Shown here in pieces: positions 13,938 to 15,339 of a stretch of 15,339 nucleotides of DNA. Origin of the DNA: CAZRAL01 sp964598005 (GTDB lineage: Bacteria > Pseudomonadota > Gammaproteobacteria > Burkholderiales > Usitatibacteraceae); contig CAZRAL010000060.1 in NCBI GenBank assembly GCA_964598005.1, forward strand, positions 1 through 15,339. The letters run 5' to 3'. Under the pieces are notes generated by a model that saw nothing but the letters and a program-made list of their open reading frames with translations, did not search any database and was not told the DNA's origin. The translations under genes were made by a program, and so were the position numbers. Each line of letters opens with the position of its first letter. Position 1 is the first letter of the stretch.

Positions 13938-14129
13938 ATGGTTACCGTCGCGCGCGCGTGGGATCTGCTGTGGGGCGGCGTCCTATTGGTCGTCGGTGTG
14001 GGCGTATTGATCCTTGCAATCATCAAGCTGGACGGTCTTTCCCTCGCATTTGCCTTAATTGCGATTCCTGGTGCGCTTATAGCTCGGTGTGTGGTCAAGG
14101 CAACTTATCTGGATGCCGACAATGAGTGA
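13938..14129 (+). CDS. Small two-helix membrane protein in integron cassette
   Basis: 63 aa from the ATG at 13938 (MVTVARAWDLLWGG). Two hydrophobic segments follow, at about residues 13-28 and 31-47, and the C-terminus is short and polar (ATYLDADNE). The frame is open upstream to a TTG at 13824, but that part reads through the decayed attC (giving RPNPSIER, a usual artefact of attC translation), so I prefer the later ATG. The ribosome binding site is weak. It ends 9 nt before a complete attC, supporting cassette membership. Function unknown; small membrane proteins are frequent cassette cargo. Confidence 0.5.
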   Translation: MVTVARAWDLLWGGVLLVVGVGVLILAIIKLDGLSLAFALIAIPGALIARCVVKATYLDADNE

Positions 14130-14138
14130 CGAGTTCAT

Positions 14139-14219
14139 GCCTAACACGTCGCTCAAGGTCGCTCCCTTCGGTCGCTGGACGCCGCAAAAGCGCGGCGCCC
14201 TTTAGCTAAGTCGTTGGGC
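14139..14219 (+). repeat. Complete integron attC site
   Basis: An 81-bp site from GCCTAAC (R'', fits RYYYAAC) to GTTGGGC (R', fits GTTRRRY), pairing at 6 of 7 with one T.G. Inside, CACGTCGCTCAAG and CTTTAGCTAAGTC pair at about 9 of 13 positions as L''/L', and CGCCGC-aaaa-GCGCGGCG forms the central hairpin. Cassette joining would be between G14213 and T14214. It shows that both neighbouring segments are integron cassettes. Confidence 0.8.
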
Positions 14220-14272
14220 GTCAAAATACACACGATACTCACGGATCACTCACTAAAGGCAAAATACCTCTG

Positions 14273-15235
14273 ATGGCAAACAAATCGCACTTCAATAGTG
14301 GACACATCGCACTAAACAAATTAAAAAAAGATGGGGAGTTGCACAGCGCAACTATTTCTGGAATTGCAGTGCCAAGCACGGTGCATGGTATCTTCATTCA
14401 AGATGCCGTTGACTTCTTAAAAACACTACCTGATTCATCTGTGCAACTTGTCTTGATAGACCCGCCATATAATCTTGACCTAGACCACTGGGACACCTTC
14501 CAAAACTATCTCGATTGGGCAAAACAATGGCTTGACCAGATATTTAGGGTTTTAACTGATTCAGGTAATTGCGCCATTTTTGGAGGGTTTCAATATCAAG
14601 ACTTGAAGAAAGGCGATCTTCTTGAAATCCTTCATTACACTCGCCATGAAACAGCTTTAAGGTTTGTTAATTTAGTAATTTGGTACTACAAGAATGGCAT
14701 GAGCGCGCATCGATTTTTCGCTAATAGGCATGAAGAGGCTGTTTGGCTTTCCAAGACAAAAAAATACTATTTCGACTTGGATGCTGTTAGAACACCTTTT
14801 GATGAGGCAACAAAGGCAATGTATAAAAAAGACAAACGCCTCAATCCAGAGAGTATTGAAAAAGGTAAAAACCCAACAAATGTTTGGGAGATAGGGAGAT
14901 TAAATGGAAATTCAACAGAGAGAGTTGGTCATCCAACACAAAAACCAGTCGAACTTATACGGCGTTTTGTTAGAGGTTTGTCATTTGAAGGTTCAATAGT
15001 CCTTGATTTTTTTGCTGGCTCAGGAACAACGGGGCGCGTTTGCATAGAAGAGCGGCGTCATTCAATCTTGGTTGACTCAGATAATAAGCTGTATGGTTAT
15101 TTGGAGAAACACATTGAGCAAATTAAATCCAACATGTTCTTGCCTGAATACAATTTGATACGAGATGCTTCTATTGATGCTGTGCTTAAAGAAATCACCC
15201 AAGTGAATCAACAACATCAAAAGACCACATCGTAA
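14273..15235 (+). CDS. Beta-class site-specific DNA methyltransferase (N6-adenine or N4-cytosine)
   Basis: A 320-aa SAM-dependent DNA methyltransferase. Motif IV, DPPY, is at residues 63-66 (LVLIDPPYNLDLDHW). HPTQKP at 220-225 starts the motif X region, and the SAM-binding motif I, DFFAGSGTTG, is at 245-254. Catalytic motif before SAM motif, with a central target-recognition region (about 100-215), defines the beta class. DPPY is most usual for N6-adenine enzymes; the target sequence cannot be read from this. The gene starts 59 bp after the attC joining point, with only a weak ribosome binding site, and is visibly AT-rich compared with the core genes, in line with lateral transfer. A nuclease partner could lie beyond the window end. 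Confidence 0.92.
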   Translation: MANKSHFNSGHIALNKLKKDGELHSATISGIAVPSTVHGIFIQDAVDFLKTLPDSSVQLVLIDPPYNLDLDHWDTFQNYLDWAKQWLDQIFRVLTDSGNCAIFGGFQYQDLKKGDLLEILHYTRHETALRFVNLVIWYYKNGMSAHRFFANRHEEAVWLSKTKKYYFDLDAVRTPFDEATKAMYKKDKRLNPESIEKGKNPTNVWEIGRLNGNSTERVGHPTQKPVELIRRFVRGLSFEGSIVLDFFAGSGTTGRVCIEERRHSILVDSDNKLYGYLEKHIEQIKSNMFLPEYNLIRDASIDAVLKEITQVNQQHQKTTS

Positions 15236-15245
15236 AGGATTTTTC

Positions 15246-15329
15246 ATGAGCAAGAGACAGACAGGAAGATTAACCAATCAGCACATTGGACGGGCTCAGA
15301 AATTCGGACACGATAAATTGGTGGGTTGA
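15246..15329 (+). CDS. 27-aa ORF behind the methyltransferase
   Basis: ATG at 15246 is 10 nt after the methyltransferase stop, with AAAGGAT about 6 nt upstream. It encodes the basic MSKRQTGRLTNQHIGRAQKF plus seven more residues, ending at TGA. Another AAGGA follows directly (15329-15333) at the window edge, as if a further gene begins there. It could be a genuine small coupled protein, or the N-terminus of a broken gene. Not recognised. Confidence 0.35.
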   Translation: MSKRQTGRLTNQHIGRAQKFGHDKLVG

Positions 15330-15339
15330 AGGATAAATC

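Overview
The window looks like part of a proteobacterial chromosome, most likely betaproteobacterial (Nitrosomonadales-like). This is inferred from the divergent ppsR/ppsA pair, the REP-type (RAYT) transposases with TGACCCCTTT-type ends, and an Xanthomonas/beta-type integron cassette array. No rRNA or other phylogenetic marker is present, so the assignment is tentative. A conserved metabolic core (about 3.3-10.1 kb) lies between two accessory flanks.

Left flank (1-2.1 kb): two same-orientation copies of one RAYT/Y1 (HUH) transposase element. Copy B (1243-2047) is intact. Copy A (1-448) has an exact in-frame 357-bp deletion between 10-bp direct repeats and has lost the catalytic domain. Between them lie a small four-helix membrane protein and, just upstream of it, the 3' remnant of a gene cut by copy B. 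The arrangement resembles a toxin-tail/immunity pair. Solo and decayed element ends and a TTTAATCC-rich array follow.

Core: two GNAT acetyltransferases and ppsR run leftward. ppsA starts a tightly packed rightward run: ppsA, an ElaA-like GNAT, 3-hydroxybutyrate dehydrogenase and pyroglutamyl peptidase with overlapping ends, then a single-chain (A+B fused) 3-oxoacid CoA-transferase. BdhA plus CoA-transferase turn 3-hydroxybutyrate into acetoacetyl-CoA; PpsA makes PEP from pyruvate under PpsR control. Together they suggest use of PHB or ketone-body carbon and gluconeogenesis. A 148-bp element with perfect 14-bp terminal inverted repeats follows the run.

Middle (10.3-12.6 kb): a large TPR protein with an internal LuxR-type HTH is convergent with a 58-aa peptide gene carrying a double-glycine-type leader and a strong ribosome binding site. 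The 189-bp gap between them holds three copies of one 9-mer that can form mutually exclusive hairpins. This is the best candidate here for an undescribed system: a peptide precursor with its own regulator.

Right flank (12.7-15.3 kb): a truncated IS1595-family transposase abuts what looks like another IS end. After it come integron cassettes without a visible integrase: a TTG-start putative lipoprotein, a decayed attC, a small membrane protein, a full 81-bp attC, then an AT-rich cassette with a beta-class DNA methyltransferase and a 27-codon ORF.
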